A DNA stretch of 64,000 nt from JAGXRK01 sp963804005 (lineage in GTDB: Bacteria > Bacteroidota > Ignavibacteria > Ignavibacteriales > Ignavibacteriaceae), in contig CAWDOP010000010.1 of assembly GCA_963804005.1 (NCBI GenBank), positions 1 to 64,000 on the forward strand, given 5' to 3'. The position numbers and the translations under genes are program-made. The notes under the pieces are model-generated. The model was not told the origin of the DNA. It did no database searches and worked only from the letters and a program-made list of their open reading frames with translations. This document shows, one piece after another, positions 17,510 to 26,442 of the stretch. Each line of letters begins with the position of its first letter. The first letter of the stretch is position 1.

Positions 17510-17826
17510 CTGAATGCCTTCAGCGTTCTACAAAAATAAATAGTTTTACAAAGAAAAGATGAAGTTAGCGCAAATAAACAACCTCTCGATTTACCCCTCT
17601 GACTTGACTTAACATACAATGCTTTGCAAGAAATATTATATAAAAACAGCAATTTATCTTCCGTATGCCTTATAAATCGGAACAAGTTCTTCTCATGAAA
17701 AGAAAATTGACAACTTCTTCCTGTTCCTAAAGTCCCCCTCTTTTCAGAATCTGTAACATTACATAAATAGGACCCACATTTCATTCGGTTTTTAATTTAA
17801 ATTATATTTACTTTTAATAAACATAA
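17510..17826. other. Intergenic stretch without recognised features
   Basis: 317 bases between the glycosyltransferase and the sensor kinase. A 92-codon frame on the minus strand exists but has an unnatural Cys/Phe-rich composition and no ribosome site, so I do not call it. The promoter of the two-component system should lie in its last 100 AT-rich bases. Confidence 0.5.
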
Positions 17827-19584
17827 TTGGATTTCAAATCACAACTTAAATTAGGTGCTGATCAGAAGATGCTTAAATTTAATAATTCAAATGATTCTCA
17901 TAAGTTAAAGAAAAGATCTGCATCAAAGATTTTTCTTATATATTTAATAATCGGCAGCCTATGGGTTCTTTTCACCGATGCGATGCTGTATTGGCTTTAC
18001 CCCAATCATACTATGCATCATATAATGCAAACACCTAAGGGTTGGTTTTCCATTTTAATAACTGGCATTATTCTTTACTTTCTGATAAAAAGAGAAAATA
18101 AAATTGCCGAAGAATTATATAATAAAGAATATGAGTCCAGAATTATTGCGGAAGAAGCAAAACAAAAATTAGAAGAAAGCGAAAAAAAATATAAAACACT
18201 TATTGAACAGGCGGCGGATGGAATTTTTTCTACGGATATGGAAGGCAATTTAATAGATTTAAATGAAAGCGGATGTAAAATTCTTGGTTATACAAAAGAG
18301 GAATCATTGAAATTAAACATACAGGATATCATTGATCCGGAGGATTTCAAAATAAATCGTATTAAGTTTGAAGAATTAAAATCAGGAAAACCTGTTACTA
18401 TAAATAGAATTATTCTGAAGAAAGATGGAACACGGGTTAATGTTGAAGTCAATGCAAAAATGTTATCCGGTAATTTTATACAGGCTATAGTAAGAGATGT
18501 TACGGAAAGAAAAATAGCTGAGGATATTTTAACAGAAAGTGAAAAACGATATAAGGAACTTTTTACCTCCAATCCAAATCCTATGTGGGTTTATGATCTT
18601 GAAACCTTGAGTTTCTTGGATGTTAATGAGGCTGCCATTTATAATTATGGATACTCCAGGGAAGAATTTCTTTCGATGACTTTAAAAGATATAAGACCTC
18701 AGGAGGAGATTCCAAAACTTCTTGAAAATATTAAAACGGCTCCTTATGGTCTGGAATATTCTTCCGGCTGGCAGCACTTGAAAAAAGACGGTTCCATAAT
18801 TGATGTTGAAATAAGATCCAATGCCCTTGACCATCAAGGTAGAAAAGCAAAACTTGTTTCCGCTATTGATGTAACCTGGAGAAAAAAATCTGAGGAGGAG
18901 ATTAAAAAATCCAGGGAAGAACTCAGAGCATTAACATTTCATTTACAGTCAATCCGCGAAGAAGAACGAGCCGCTATTTCAAGAGAATTGCATGATGAAC
19001 TTGGACAACTTTTAACATCAATTAAGATGAATCTTGTAATGATGGGTAAGGAACTCACTGTTCAATTTAAAAATAGTGATACTGAATATTTTGAAAAAGA
19101 AATAGGTGCTATGTCTGAACTTCTTGACATATCAGTAAAACGTGTTAGAAAAATTATAACCGAGCTAAGACCGGAAGTACTGTTAAATCTTGAATTGTAT
19201 GATGCAATCGAATGGCAAATTAAAGAGTTTAGTAACAGATCCGGAATAAAATGCAATTTAAATTATAGTTGCAGAGAAATTAATTTTGATAGTGACTTCA
19301 ATATTACAATATTCAGAATAATACAGGAAGCCCTTACTAATGTAATGAGGCACTCCGGTGCGGATAATGTTGAAGTTAAAATTAGTTGTGAAAACGAAAG
19401 GGTTATTTTGTCTGTGGCTGACAACGGCAAGGGAATTAAAAACTCAGAAAATATTCCCGGTAAATCTTTTGGAATTCTTGGAATTAGAGAAAGGGCAATT
19501 TTACTTGGCGGTGATATGGATATTAAAAGTCATCCCGGCAAAGGAACTGAATTATTAGTTTCAATTCCGTTAAAAAAGTCTTAA
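17827..19584 (+). CDS. PAS-domain sensor histidine kinase (NarL-partner type)
   Basis: A 585-residue kinase from a TTG at 17827, or 571 from the ATG at 17869. N-terminal module: two transmembrane helices (about 34-55 and 72-90) with IYLIIGSLWVLFTDAML and a TPKGWFSILITGIILYFLI second helix, a two-helix head seen in many PAS kinases. Then come two PAS domains (about 115-230 and 240-355), a HisKA_3 dimerisation domain with the phospho-accepting His389 in ISRELHDELGQLL, and a HATPase domain (NVMRHSGADN, VADNGKGI, FGILGIRERA). It autophosphorylates and should pass phosphate to the LuxR-type regulator 61 bases downstream. The signal sensed is unknown. Confidence 0.9.
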   Translation: MDFKSQLKLGADQKMLKFNNSNDSHKLKKRSASKIFLIYLIIGSLWVLFTDAMLYWLYPNHTMHHIMQTPKGWFSILITGIILYFLIKRENKIAEELYNKEYESRIIAEEAKQKLEESEKKYKTLIEQAADGIFSTDMEGNLIDLNESGCKILGYTKEESLKLNIQDIIDPEDFKINRIKFEELKSGKPVTINRIILKKDGTRVNVEVNAKMLSGNFIQAIVRDVTERKIAEDILTESEKRYKELFTSNPNPMWVYDLETLSFLDVNEAAIYNYGYSREEFLSMTLKDIRPQEEIPKLLENIKTAPYGLEYSSGWQHLKKDGSIIDVEIRSNALDHQGRKAKLVSAIDVTWRKKSEEEIKKSREELRALTFHLQSIREEERAAISRELHDELGQLLTSIKMNLVMMGKELTVQFKNSDTEYFEKEIGAMSELLDISVKRVRKIITELRPEVLLNLELYDAIEWQIKEFSNRSGIKCNLNYSCREINFDSDFNITIFRIIQEALTNVMRHSGADNVEVKISCENERVILSVADNGKGIKNSENIPGKSFGILGIRERAILLGGDMDIKSHPGKGTELLVSIPLKKS

Positions 19585-19645
19585 TAATATGTTATTTTTT
19601 CATCGTTAATATTTTTAAGGACTGTAATATAAAAACGAAGGGTCT

Positions 19646-20284
19646 ATGGAAAATCAATTAAAGATTTTCATCGCTGATGATCATCTCCTTATCCGTGAAG
19701 GATTAAAAAAACTTCTGCTGCATGAAACTGATTTAAAAATTGTCGGCGAAGCTGATAATCCTAACGATATCATTTCTTTTATTACCCAGAACGACGTTGA
19801 TGTTCTTATCCTGGATATTAACATTCCTGGTAAAAGTGGTTTGGATATTTTGAAAGAATTAAAAATACTCAAGCCCGACTTGCAAGTCTTAATTCTCAGC
19901 ATGTATCCGGAAGATCAGTTTGCAGAGCGATGCATAAAGGCCGGTGCTTTGGGATATTTAACTAAAGAGACTGCAACTGAAGAACTTATTACGGCTATTC
20001 GCAAAGTTGCTCAGGGAGGTAAATATATAAGTCCTCTAATTACAAAAAAAATGATTTTTAAAAAGGAAACCAAGTATGAACAGTTGCACGAATTTCTTTC
20101 AGACCGTGAATTTCAAGTCTTAAAACTTATGGCTCGTGGAAAGTCGCAAGTTAATATTGCTGCTGAATTGAAACTCAGTACAAGCACTGTAAATACTTAT
20201 CGCAGTAGAATTCTTAAAAAGCTTGGCTTAAAAACAAATACGGAGCTAATTCACTATACTATGGAAAATAAACTGATAGATTAA
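19646..20284 (+). CDS. NarL/FixJ-family response regulator
   Basis: A 212-residue receiver plus LuxR-type DNA-binding protein. Receiver: acidic pair in IADDHLLIREG (about 9-19), phospho-accepting Asp in VLILDINIPG (about 57), Thr/Ser and Lys in LILSMYPEDQ and GYLTKETATEE. Output: LSDREFQVLKLMARGKSQVNIA and STSTVNTYRSRILKKL, a canonical LuxR HTH (about 150-205). It follows the HisKA_3 kinase gene closely on the same strand, the usual arrangement for this partner pair. Target genes are not evident from the sequence; no binding site was identified. Confidence 0.92.
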   Translation: MENQLKIFIADDHLLIREGLKKLLLHETDLKIVGEADNPNDIISFITQNDVDVLILDINIPGKSGLDILKELKILKPDLQVLILSMYPEDQFAERCIKAGALGYLTKETATEELITAIRKVAQGGKYISPLITKKMIFKKETKYEQLHEFLSDREFQVLKLMARGKSQVNIAAELKLSTSTVNTYRSRILKKLGLKTNTELIHYTMENKLID

Positions 20285-20389
20285 TTTTCTAATGTATGGA
20301 ATTACTACTATAAATAGATGGCTTTTGCTAATTAAATTTACCATAAAAGAATTTTGTAGTCCTGTTAATTATTTCTACTACTTAATCTT

Positions 20390-20758
20390 ATGAAAAAACT
20401 TAAAGTCTTAATTGTTGATGACTCGATAAGCATCAGGATTAGTCTGAAAATGATGCTTTCCAAAATGAAGCATATAAATATTATTGGCGAAGCCGATAGT
20501 GTCGGTCAAGCAATAGAATTATTAAAAACTGTTAAGCCGGATATTACTATACTGGATTTAAATTTGAATGATGGAAGCGGATATGAAGTTCTTAAAGAAA
20601 TTAAAAGCAATGCAAATCCCCACACTGTAATAGTCTTCACAAACTACTCTTCTGAACAATTTAAATCTAAGGCCTTTGAAAAAGGCGCTGATTATTTTTT
20701 TGGAAAGTTAACCGGGTTTGAAAAAATAATTGATCTGCTAAATAAACTTAGTGCCTGA
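20390..20758 (+). CDS. Single-domain response regulator (CheY-like)
   Basis: A 122-residue stand-alone receiver. Conserved residues are all present: Asp pair in LIVDDSISIR (about 9-10), phospho-acceptor Asp in ITILDLNLNDGSG (about 55), Thr in VIVFTNYSSE (about 82) and Lys in YFFGKLTGFE (about 104). No output domain. It sits 105 bases after the NarL-type regulator and may be a second phosphate target of the same kinase, acting as a phosphate sink or by protein contact. A hairpin CCTGATTT/AAATCAGG (20754-20781) spans its stop codon and that of the convergent receptor gene. Confidence 0.9.
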   Translation: MKKLKVLIVDDSISIRISLKMMLSKMKHINIIGEADSVGQAIELLKTVKPDITILDLNLNDGSGYEVLKEIKSNANPHTVIVFTNYSSEQFKSKAFEKGADYFFGKLTGFEKIIDLLNKLSA

Positions 20759-20776
20759 TTTTTCTAAGGATATAAA

Positions 20777-22753
20777 TCAGGGAATGAACAGCGAGCTTAG
20801 TGAAGCCTCTGCCTTCAAATAAAATGTTAGATCAAAAGTGCCGCCAACCGGATGATATTGTATTCTGCTGTTTAGCAAATTATAAATCATCGCACTTAAT
20901 TTTATTCTTTCATTCCAGAATGTTTTAGTTACGGCACAGTTGACTAAAAAACGACCGCTCAGTTTTTGCAGATAGAGATCATCTTCAGATGATTCAATAT
21001 TCCTGTATTCAATCCACTCCGAAGAAGACAAATAATTTATTGTAAGAGAAGTAAATAAATCCTTAAATGCTTTATAATAAATCGAATAAAATATTTTATG
21101 ATCAGGATATCTTCTCATAACTTGTTCAAAGATATCATCTCCCGCTAAAGAAGATTTATACCTGTAATAAAACTTCTGCTCTAAATTCTTAAAAAGCCGA
21201 TTCGATAAGCTAAAATATAACTCCCCCTCAGTTCCTTTAACAGAATTAAAAATATCTGTTTGAACGTTTTCAATAATCCGGTTATCAACATTGTAAATAA
21301 AATCATTCAACAAATAATCAAGCTTTGTATAATTAGTAAAATTTAATCCGGCATTTAAAGATGTTCTTTCGTTCGGTAAATAAGAATAATGAATACTCAA
21401 TGAATTTTGAATAGCCTTACTGTCATAATTATATGGTTGATATCCAACATTATTAAGAAAAATGTACCCTTTGCTTATTCTATAATCAAGCGAGTTCTGA
21501 ATGTTAAATAAATTTCCAGATGATAATGTCAGGGATAAATGATTTCGTCTGTTCAACTCAATCTTATTTTCTAACTTTACAAATAAGCCGGCAGAGTTAT
21601 CATCGCATCTATAATTAACATCAATACAATGGTTTAAATTTTCTATCGAATGAAAATTAACAGAAGCAAAGAATGACGGGATATTTCTTGAGTAGATAAA
21701 ATCTGTAAGTCTGCTTTTTATATTTTGATAGGCAAAAAATGAACCGATCAAATAATTCAAGCCAAGGATTGATGATTCATAAGCAACTTTTGAATAAATC
21801 CAGAGATCCTCACTGTTAAATCTAAATTCATCGAATAACTTTGATTGGTCGGCGGAAGTATGAAAAAGATTAAAATCAACTAAAAGTTTTTTGTCTTCAT
21901 CAACAACAATTTCGTTACCAGATGAAATGACAAAGCTTTCACTTTCATAAGGAAATTCACGACTAAGCTCATCAACAAAGAATAAGTCTGCACCATAGAT
22001 ATAACCCAGAACGGGATTGCCGGATTTAGAGTAAGATGCAAACAAGTTGTGCTTTCCTATTCTGGATAGCGCTGACATATCTAAAGAGCTTCCGAAATAA
22101 CGCACCTGATAGTTTTGAAAGACAAAATTGTTAATGCGTTTAAGAATTGCCGGATCTGTTGCCGGCGAAACATGATCGATAAAACTGAAGGTTAAATTAA
22201 ATTTTTTACTGCCATAACTTGCTGCAAATAATGTGTTGGGACCGAACTGATCAACATTATCGCTGAAATATTCCGTGTATCTGTAAGGTCCGGGATCACC
22301 TGTTTCATTTCCAGTAGAATAAGTCCCCGTTAGTGAAATTCCTTCATATGGTTCTTTAGTAATTATATCAATTAAAATCCCTGATGAAAACTCACCATTG
22401 TATAATGTTGGAGAATACTTAACGATAATTGAATCAATAGAACTCAAATGAATTGGAAACTGACTGATATTAATTTTATTCCACATGCCAAAATTTGTTT
22501 TTACTCCGTTCATTAATAGAATAATATCATTGGGAGCGTTCACAAATAAATTTCCTTGCAAAGATGAATGCCTATAGCCATCAATTGTATAAACATCAAG
22601 TTGAGGAAGAATTAAGAAGATATCGGATAATCTGGTTACAGCTATAAATTCTAAATCAGAACTTTTTATGATTATATCACTATTAGTTTGTGCGTTAGCA
22701 GAACTGATTGAAATTAAAAAGCAAACAATAAAAAGTATAAAAAACTTTTTCAT
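20777..22753 (-). CDS. TonB-dependent receptor-like outer-membrane protein
   Basis: A 658-residue protein with a clear signal peptide (MKKFFILFIVCFLISISSANA). A plug-like domain follows at about 30-140: LSDIFLILPQLDVYTIDG, QGNLFVNAPNDIILLMNGV, and SSIDSIIVKYSPTLYNGEFSSGI, the pattern by which plug domains end. The remainder is beta-barrel sequence. It lacks an N-terminal carboxypeptidase-like domain, and the last residues (EASLSSLFIP) are not the standard terminal Phe pattern. It is shorter than most substrate-importing receptors (700-1000). Its start overlaps the preceding small barrel gene by four bases, so the two are probably translated together. The ligand is unknown. Confidence 0.78.
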   Translation of the reverse strand: MKKFFILFIVCFLISISSANAQTNSDIIIKSSDLEFIAVTRLSDIFLILPQLDVYTIDGYRHSSLQGNLFVNAPNDIILLMNGVKTNFGMWNKINISQFPIHLSSIDSIIVKYSPTLYNGEFSSGILIDIITKEPYEGISLTGTYSTGNETGDPGPYRYTEYFSDNVDQFGPNTLFAASYGSKKFNLTFSFIDHVSPATDPAILKRINNFVFQNYQVRYFGSSLDMSALSRIGKHNLFASYSKSGNPVLGYIYGADLFFVDELSREFPYESESFVISSGNEIVVDEDKKLLVDFNLFHTSADQSKLFDEFRFNSEDLWIYSKVAYESSILGLNYLIGSFFAYQNIKSRLTDFIYSRNIPSFFASVNFHSIENLNHCIDVNYRCDDNSAGLFVKLENKIELNRRNHLSLTLSSGNLFNIQNSLDYRISKGYIFLNNVGYQPYNYDSKAIQNSLSIHYSYLPNERTSLNAGLNFTNYTKLDYLLNDFIYNVDNRIIENVQTDIFNSVKGTEGELYFSLSNRLFKNLEQKFYYRYKSSLAGDDIFEQVMRRYPDHKIFYSIYYKAFKDLFTSLTINYLSSSEWIEYRNIESSEDDLYLQKLSGRFLVNCAVTKTFWNERIKLSAMIYNLLNSRIQYHPVGGTFDLTFYLKAEASLSSLFIP

Positions 22754-23334
22754 TCAAAAAACTCCCCAAGCCAATCAGGTGATGAAAAAGATTTTGTAAT
22801 ACCAAAACTGAAATAAAATAATTCGATCTTCTTTTTTGTAAAAATGTGCTGGTATGAAGTTTTTAAATCTGCATTAAACGATTTTATAAGTTGAAAAGAT
22901 AAACCTATTATGAGATTAATGGCAAATTCTCGTTCAATTCTTTCGGCTTCTTCCTCAATATCCTCTTCATCATCAAAACTGAATTCAAATATGCCTACAT
23001 TAAATCCTGAATATAAATTTACTTGTTCAATCAAAATAATTGAACGTCTGTACATGATATAATAATCGAGTCCTTCAAAACTCTTTGCGAAATCGATTTT
23101 TTTATCGAAACTCATATAGTTTAAGCCGACACCAAGCTCACCGATGGGATGATCGAATCTGAATTCGCCGCCAAATCCCATATTGGATTTCCAGTAATTA
23201 CGAAACCCGTTTCCTGTAAAATTATAGTTGGTGTTCAGGGAAAAGTGTATTTGTTTTTCACTGTTTTGTGCAAAGAGGACTGATGAAAAGATAATTACCA
23301 GACTAATCGATATTAAGAATATTTTGTTTCTCAT
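22750..23334 (-). CDS. Small outer-membrane beta-barrel protein
   Basis: A 194-residue protein with a signal peptide (MRNKIFLISISLVIIFSSVLFA, cleavage near AQN). The mature part alternates polar and aromatic residues in short strands (FSLNTNYNFTGNGFRNYW, GELGVGLNYMSF) and has an acidic loop of Asp/Glu (DDEEDIEEEAERIERE, about 125-140), which is unusual for a barrel turn and might bind cations. The start codon overlaps the stop of mtgA by four bases, and the stop overlaps the start of the receptor by four. I do not recognise a named family. Confidence 0.6.
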   Translation of the reverse strand: MRNKIFLISISLVIIFSSVLFAQNSEKQIHFSLNTNYNFTGNGFRNYWKSNMGFGGEFRFDHPIGELGVGLNYMSFDKKIDFAKSFEGLDYYIMYRRSIILIEQVNLYSGFNVGIFEFSFDDEEDIEEEAERIEREFAINLIIGLSFQLIKSFNADLKTSYQHIFTKKKIELFYFSFGITKSFSSPDWLGEFFE

Positions 23335-24056
23335 AAATCTTTAAGATAATTTTTCCCACCGAGTGCGTTAACTTGACGAATTATCCATGCCTGCCTCCTC
23401 AACACATAATTTGATGGACGAGAAGCAGAATATCTTTTCGGATTTGGCAAGGTAGCGGCAAGTAATGCTGACTGGGATCTTGTAAGTTTATCGGGTGTTT
23501 TTCTAAAATGTATAAGACTTGCAGTACCTGCACCAAATATCAGATCACCCATTTCAGCAATGTTTAAATGAACTTCAAGAATTCTTTTTTTATCCCATAA
23601 CAATTCAATAAGAACTGTAAAGTATGCTTCAATCCCTTTTCTGATAAAACTTCTTCCTTCCCAAAGAAATAAATTTTTAGCAACCTGCTGGGTGATTGTA
23701 CTTGCCCCTCTCAATTTTCTTCCGCGTTCATGCTGTTCCAGAGCTTTTTCAATCTGATCAAAATCAAATCCAAAGTGATTAGGAAAATTTTGATCCTCTG
23801 CGGCAACTATTGCAATCGGTAATTCAGGTGAGACATTATCATAGCTAATCCATATATAGCTTATAAATCTGAAATCACCTTCAATCAGAGCACTTATTTG
23901 TCTTTGAATCATTATAGAGCTTGTAACAGGATTTATCCACCTCAACAAAAAAACTACAACAACAGAAAGAACTAAAAACAGTAAAATGAATTTTAATGCT
24001 GCTTTCAATATTGATTTTATTCTGTCGGAAAAAGTTATTTTGTTTTTTTTTGTCAT
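23331..24056 (-). CDS. mtgA: Monofunctional peptidoglycan glycosyltransferase
   Basis: GT51 enzyme of 241 residues that polymerises lipid II into glycan strands at the outer face of the inner membrane. One transmembrane anchor at about 19-38. The catalytic Glu lies in IVAAEDQNFPNHFGFD (about 83-98), followed by LRGASTITQQVAKNLFLW (about 118-135), the second signature with the lipid-II binding residues; then RILEVHLNIAEMG and FGAGTASLIHF complete the fold. The length fits MtgA and there is no transpeptidase domain. It follows yidD by 18 bases and overlaps the next gene, so cell-wall synthesis is coupled here to two outer-membrane proteins. Confidence 0.93.
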   Translation of the reverse strand: MTKKNKITFSDRIKSILKAALKFILLFLVLSVVVVFLLRWINPVTSSIMIQRQISALIEGDFRFISYIWISYDNVSPELPIAIVAAEDQNFPNHFGFDFDQIEKALEQHERGRKLRGASTITQQVAKNLFLWEGRSFIRKGIEAYFTVLIELLWDKKRILEVHLNIAEMGDLIFGAGTASLIHFRKTPDKLTRSQSALLAATLPNPKRYSASRPSNYVLRRQAWIIRQVNALGGKNYLKDL

Positions 24057-24074
24057 AATTTCAATAAAATGTAA

Positions 24075-24323
24075 TTAAGGAACCGGATCATACCCGCTTC
24101 CACCCCACGGATGACAGCTCAATATGCGTTTTATTCCAAGCCATCCACCTTTTAATAATCCATATTTTTTTAATGCTTCTAAAGTATAGTGCGAACATGT
24201 TGGAGTGTATCTGCACGATGATGGAAATAATGGCGAGATTAATAACTGGTAAATTTTTATTAGTAAAATGAATGGTAATGCTAAAAGTTTAACAATCGCT
24301 TTGTAAAATTCTTTAAAAGTCAT
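24075..24323 (-). CDS. yidD: Membrane protein insertion efficiency factor YidD
   Basis: An 82-residue protein with the full YidD signature: LLISPLFPSSCRYTPTCSHY (about 27-46) then ALKKYGLLKGGWLGIKRILSC, and the C-terminal HPWGGSGYDPVP. It is a small amphipathic peripheral membrane protein that aids YidC/Sec insertion. In most bacteria it lies in the rpmH-rnpA-yidD-yidC cluster; here it is between a corrinoid adenosyltransferase gene and mtgA instead. All three Cys residues of the motif are present. Confidence 0.95.
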   Translation of the reverse strand: MTFKEFYKAIVKLLALPFILLIKIYQLLISPLFPSSCRYTPTCSHYTLEALKKYGLLKGGWLGIKRILSCHPWGGSGYDPVP

Positions 24324-24378
24324 ACCCTAAAGATAAACATTAGCAATGAGTCTGAACAGATTTGAAAAAGTGTTTTGC

Positions 24379-24924
24379 TTAAGACTCAATTCCCTTTCTT
24401 GATAAAACTCCATCCTGATAATAATGTTTTATTTCTTTCATCTCAGTTACAAGATCGGCTCGTTCGAGTAACTTATCGGGACAGTATCGCCCAGTAAGAA
24501 TCAATTCAACACTATCGGGTTTTTGTTTTATAAAAGTAAGTACTTCTTCGTCGTTAAATAAACCGAAATAAATTGAAACACAAATTTCGTCAAGAATAAT
24601 TATGTCAAATTTTCCACTCAGCATTTTAGCTTTTGCTTTAGCTAAGCCGCGGCGAGCTTTATCAATTTCTGTTTTATCGGGAAGTTCTTTTCGGTAAACA
24701 AAATCGTCGCCGCAGAATTGTTCTATTGTAATCCAATCTTTAAGCTGTTTTAAACTATTTAATTCATTATATGGATATTCTTTCATGAATTGGGCAATGT
24801 AAGTTTTAAGTCCATATCCAGCCGCGCGAACTGCTTGTCCGATTGCAGCAGTGGTCTTTCCTTTACCGTTTCCGGTATAAACCTGAACGAAACCTTTTTC
24901 TAGTTTAATTTTGTCTGAGTTCAT
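24379..24924 (-). CDS. cobO: Corrinoid adenosyltransferase, CobO/BtuR type
   Basis: A 181-residue enzyme from the ATG at 24924 (MNSDKIKLEKGFVQVYTGNG); an in-frame TTG 13 codons upstream is an unlikely start. It adds the 5'-deoxyadenosyl group from ATP to cob(I)alamin or cob(I)yrinate diamide. The P-loop is GNGKGKTTAAIGQAVRAAG (about 18-36), the family's modified Walker A, followed by YIAQFMK, LAKAKAKMLSGKFDIIILDE (Walker B) and LILTGRYCP. No other cobalamin genes are in the window, so it probably serves salvage and coenzyme supply for B12-dependent enzymes elsewhere. Confidence 0.92.
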   Translation of the reverse strand: MNSDKIKLEKGFVQVYTGNGKGKTTAAIGQAVRAAGYGLKTYIAQFMKEYPYNELNSLKQLKDWITIEQFCGDDFVYRKELPDKTEIDKARRGLAKAKAKMLSGKFDIIILDEICVSIYFGLFNDEEVLTFIKQKPDSVELILTGRYCPDKLLERADLVTEMKEIKHYYQDGVLSRKGIES

Positions 24925-25013
24925 AACAATTATCTTCTTTCCGGAAAGTGTAAACCATAGCAAGTATGATTAGTGACTTATAATCAATCATTATATTAAT
25001 AAGTTCATAAAAA

Positions 25014-25958
25014 TTACGGCTGAATAGTAAACGTTTGTCCTATATCATCCAAGCCAAGTTTAATATTATAATTCACCATCGATTCTTTTAACCAATTAAG
25101 CGGTTCTAATATTGGTTCGGTCCCTTGCTTAAAAGTTTTTGTGTGCATCGGAATAAAATATTTTGCTTTAAGATGTTCATCTGCCATAATCAAAGCTTCT
25201 TCCGGATTACAATGATTCCTTCTCCAAGGCTGATAAGCACCGATAGGCATTATTGCGATCTCAATATTTTCATCATCATAAGGTTTAAATTTTTCAGACA
25301 TTGCAGTATCGCCGCCGAATAAAATTTTCTTTCCGTCTAGTTCCAGCAAATAAGCATTATAACTTCTTCCATTATCCACATAACCCTTTGAGCGATCTCT
25401 TTCCCACGGATAACGCCAGCCAAAATGCTTTGTTTCAATAGCTGTGAATTTTATTCCCAATAATTCTAGTTTGTTATTCCAATCCATTTCCTGAAGAGAT
25501 TTCCACTTTAAATCTTCAATCACATCTTTTGTGTTGTATGCAGTAATACAATCAATCTGATTGGGATATTTTGATGTAATGTCTAAAAGAGTTTTATAGT
25601 CCATATGATCAAAATGCGCATGTGAAAGGAGTATAAGATCGGGTTGGGGAATTTCATCAATAGTTAGTGCGGGGTGAGTAAGTCTGCTCGGGCCCCAGGT
25701 AAGTCCAAGAAAATGCAACCCTACTCTTTCATATAAAACCGGATCAGTTAGAATAATTTTTCCGAAAAAATTAATTAGAACGGTTGAGTGACCAATCCAG
25801 GCAATGTTTATTTCATTATCTTTCCATGTATCAGGATTCGGTTTGAATTCGGGAAGCTGTGCAGCTTCGGTTTGATCATAATTTTTTATAAAATGCGGAA
25901 GGATTAAAGATCCCGACAGCAGAGTAACTCCACGTTTAATAAAATTTCTTCTTTTCAT
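25014..25958 (-). CDS. Metallo-beta-lactamase-fold hydrolase with Tat-like signal
   Basis: A 314-residue MBL-fold protein of the UlaG/NAPE-PLD-like group. Metal site: LILLSHAHFDHMDY (HxHxDH, about 108-121), a further His in AIETKHFGW, the Asp ligand in ILFGGDTAMS, and the last His in FIPMHTKTFK. The N-terminus MKRRNFIKRGVTLLSGSLIL has twin arginines followed by a hydrophobic stretch, a plausible Tat signal. NAPE-PLD relatives cleave phosphodiester bonds of lipids; the substrate here cannot be read from sequence. Transcribed upstream of the cobO gene with a 50-90-base gap. Confidence 0.85.
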   Translation of the reverse strand: MKRRNFIKRGVTLLSGSLILPHFIKNYDQTEAAQLPEFKPNPDTWKDNEINIAWIGHSTVLINFFGKIILTDPVLYERVGLHFLGLTWGPSRLTHPALTIDEIPQPDLILLSHAHFDHMDYKTLLDITSKYPNQIDCITAYNTKDVIEDLKWKSLQEMDWNNKLELLGIKFTAIETKHFGWRYPWERDRSKGYVDNGRSYNAYLLELDGKKILFGGDTAMSEKFKPYDDENIEIAIMPIGAYQPWRRNHCNPEEALIMADEHLKAKYFIPMHTKTFKQGTEPILEPLNWLKESMVNYNIKLGLDDIGQTFTIQP

Positions 25959-26100
25959 TTTATAAAAAATTTAGTTTTTTACAAAGATATTCAATCTATA
26001 CTTATGAATACAATAACATTATTAGTCAGATAAAAGTTTAATAAATGTGTGAATTTAATCCGGCATTATTTTAGTTTAAGGATAAAAATATTTAGGATAT

Positions 26101-26379
26101 ATGATGAATCTTTTACAAATAGTAATCTTGTTAATCATTGCAGGTCTTACCGGCTCAATTGCAAAATCCTTGGTAGGTTTTAAACGAGGTGGATGCATAA
26201 TTTCAATAATAGTTGGTTTTATTGGTGCATACATCGGAACAATTTTAGCAAGAGAATTACATTTTCCTGATTTGCTTTCATTTTACGTGGGTGGGGTAAA
26301 CTTTCCAATAATCTGGTCTATTATAGGTGCTGCACTATTTGTTGCAGTATTAAGTGTTTTTACACCCAAAAACAAATAA
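26101..26379 (+). CDS. GlsB/YeaQ/YmgE-like small membrane protein
   Basis: A 92-residue protein with three hydrophobic segments (about 5-24, 31-50, 68-87), each with small residues: LTGSIAKSLVGFKRGGCIIS and IVGFIGAYIGTILAR match the 'transglycosylase-associated protein' family (a misnomer; members are stress-linked membrane proteins without enzyme motifs). A longer loop between segments two and three (ELHFPDLLSFYVGGVNF) fits family members. Two adjacent ATGs make the exact start uncertain by one residue. It is single, between two minus-strand genes. Confidence 0.8.
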   Translation: MMNLLQIVILLIIAGLTGSIAKSLVGFKRGGCIISIIVGFIGAYIGTILARELHFPDLLSFYVGGVNFPIIWSIIGAALFVAVLSVFTPKNK

Positions 26380-26442
26380 CAATTAATTTTTATAAAATAT
26401 ATTATTCTATTAATATATCATTCATTATTTAGGATTGGAAAT

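Noticed and set aside
17506..17784. 92-codon frame on the minus strand after the glycosyltransferase
   Set aside because: Composition is Cys/Phe/Ser-rich and unlike the neighbouring proteins, there is no ribosome site, and no motif was recognised.
20754..20781. Hairpin CCTGATTT/AAATCAGG as a terminator between convergent genes
   Set aside because: Short AT-rich stem, no T-tract on either strand and overlapping both stop codons. Too weak to call.
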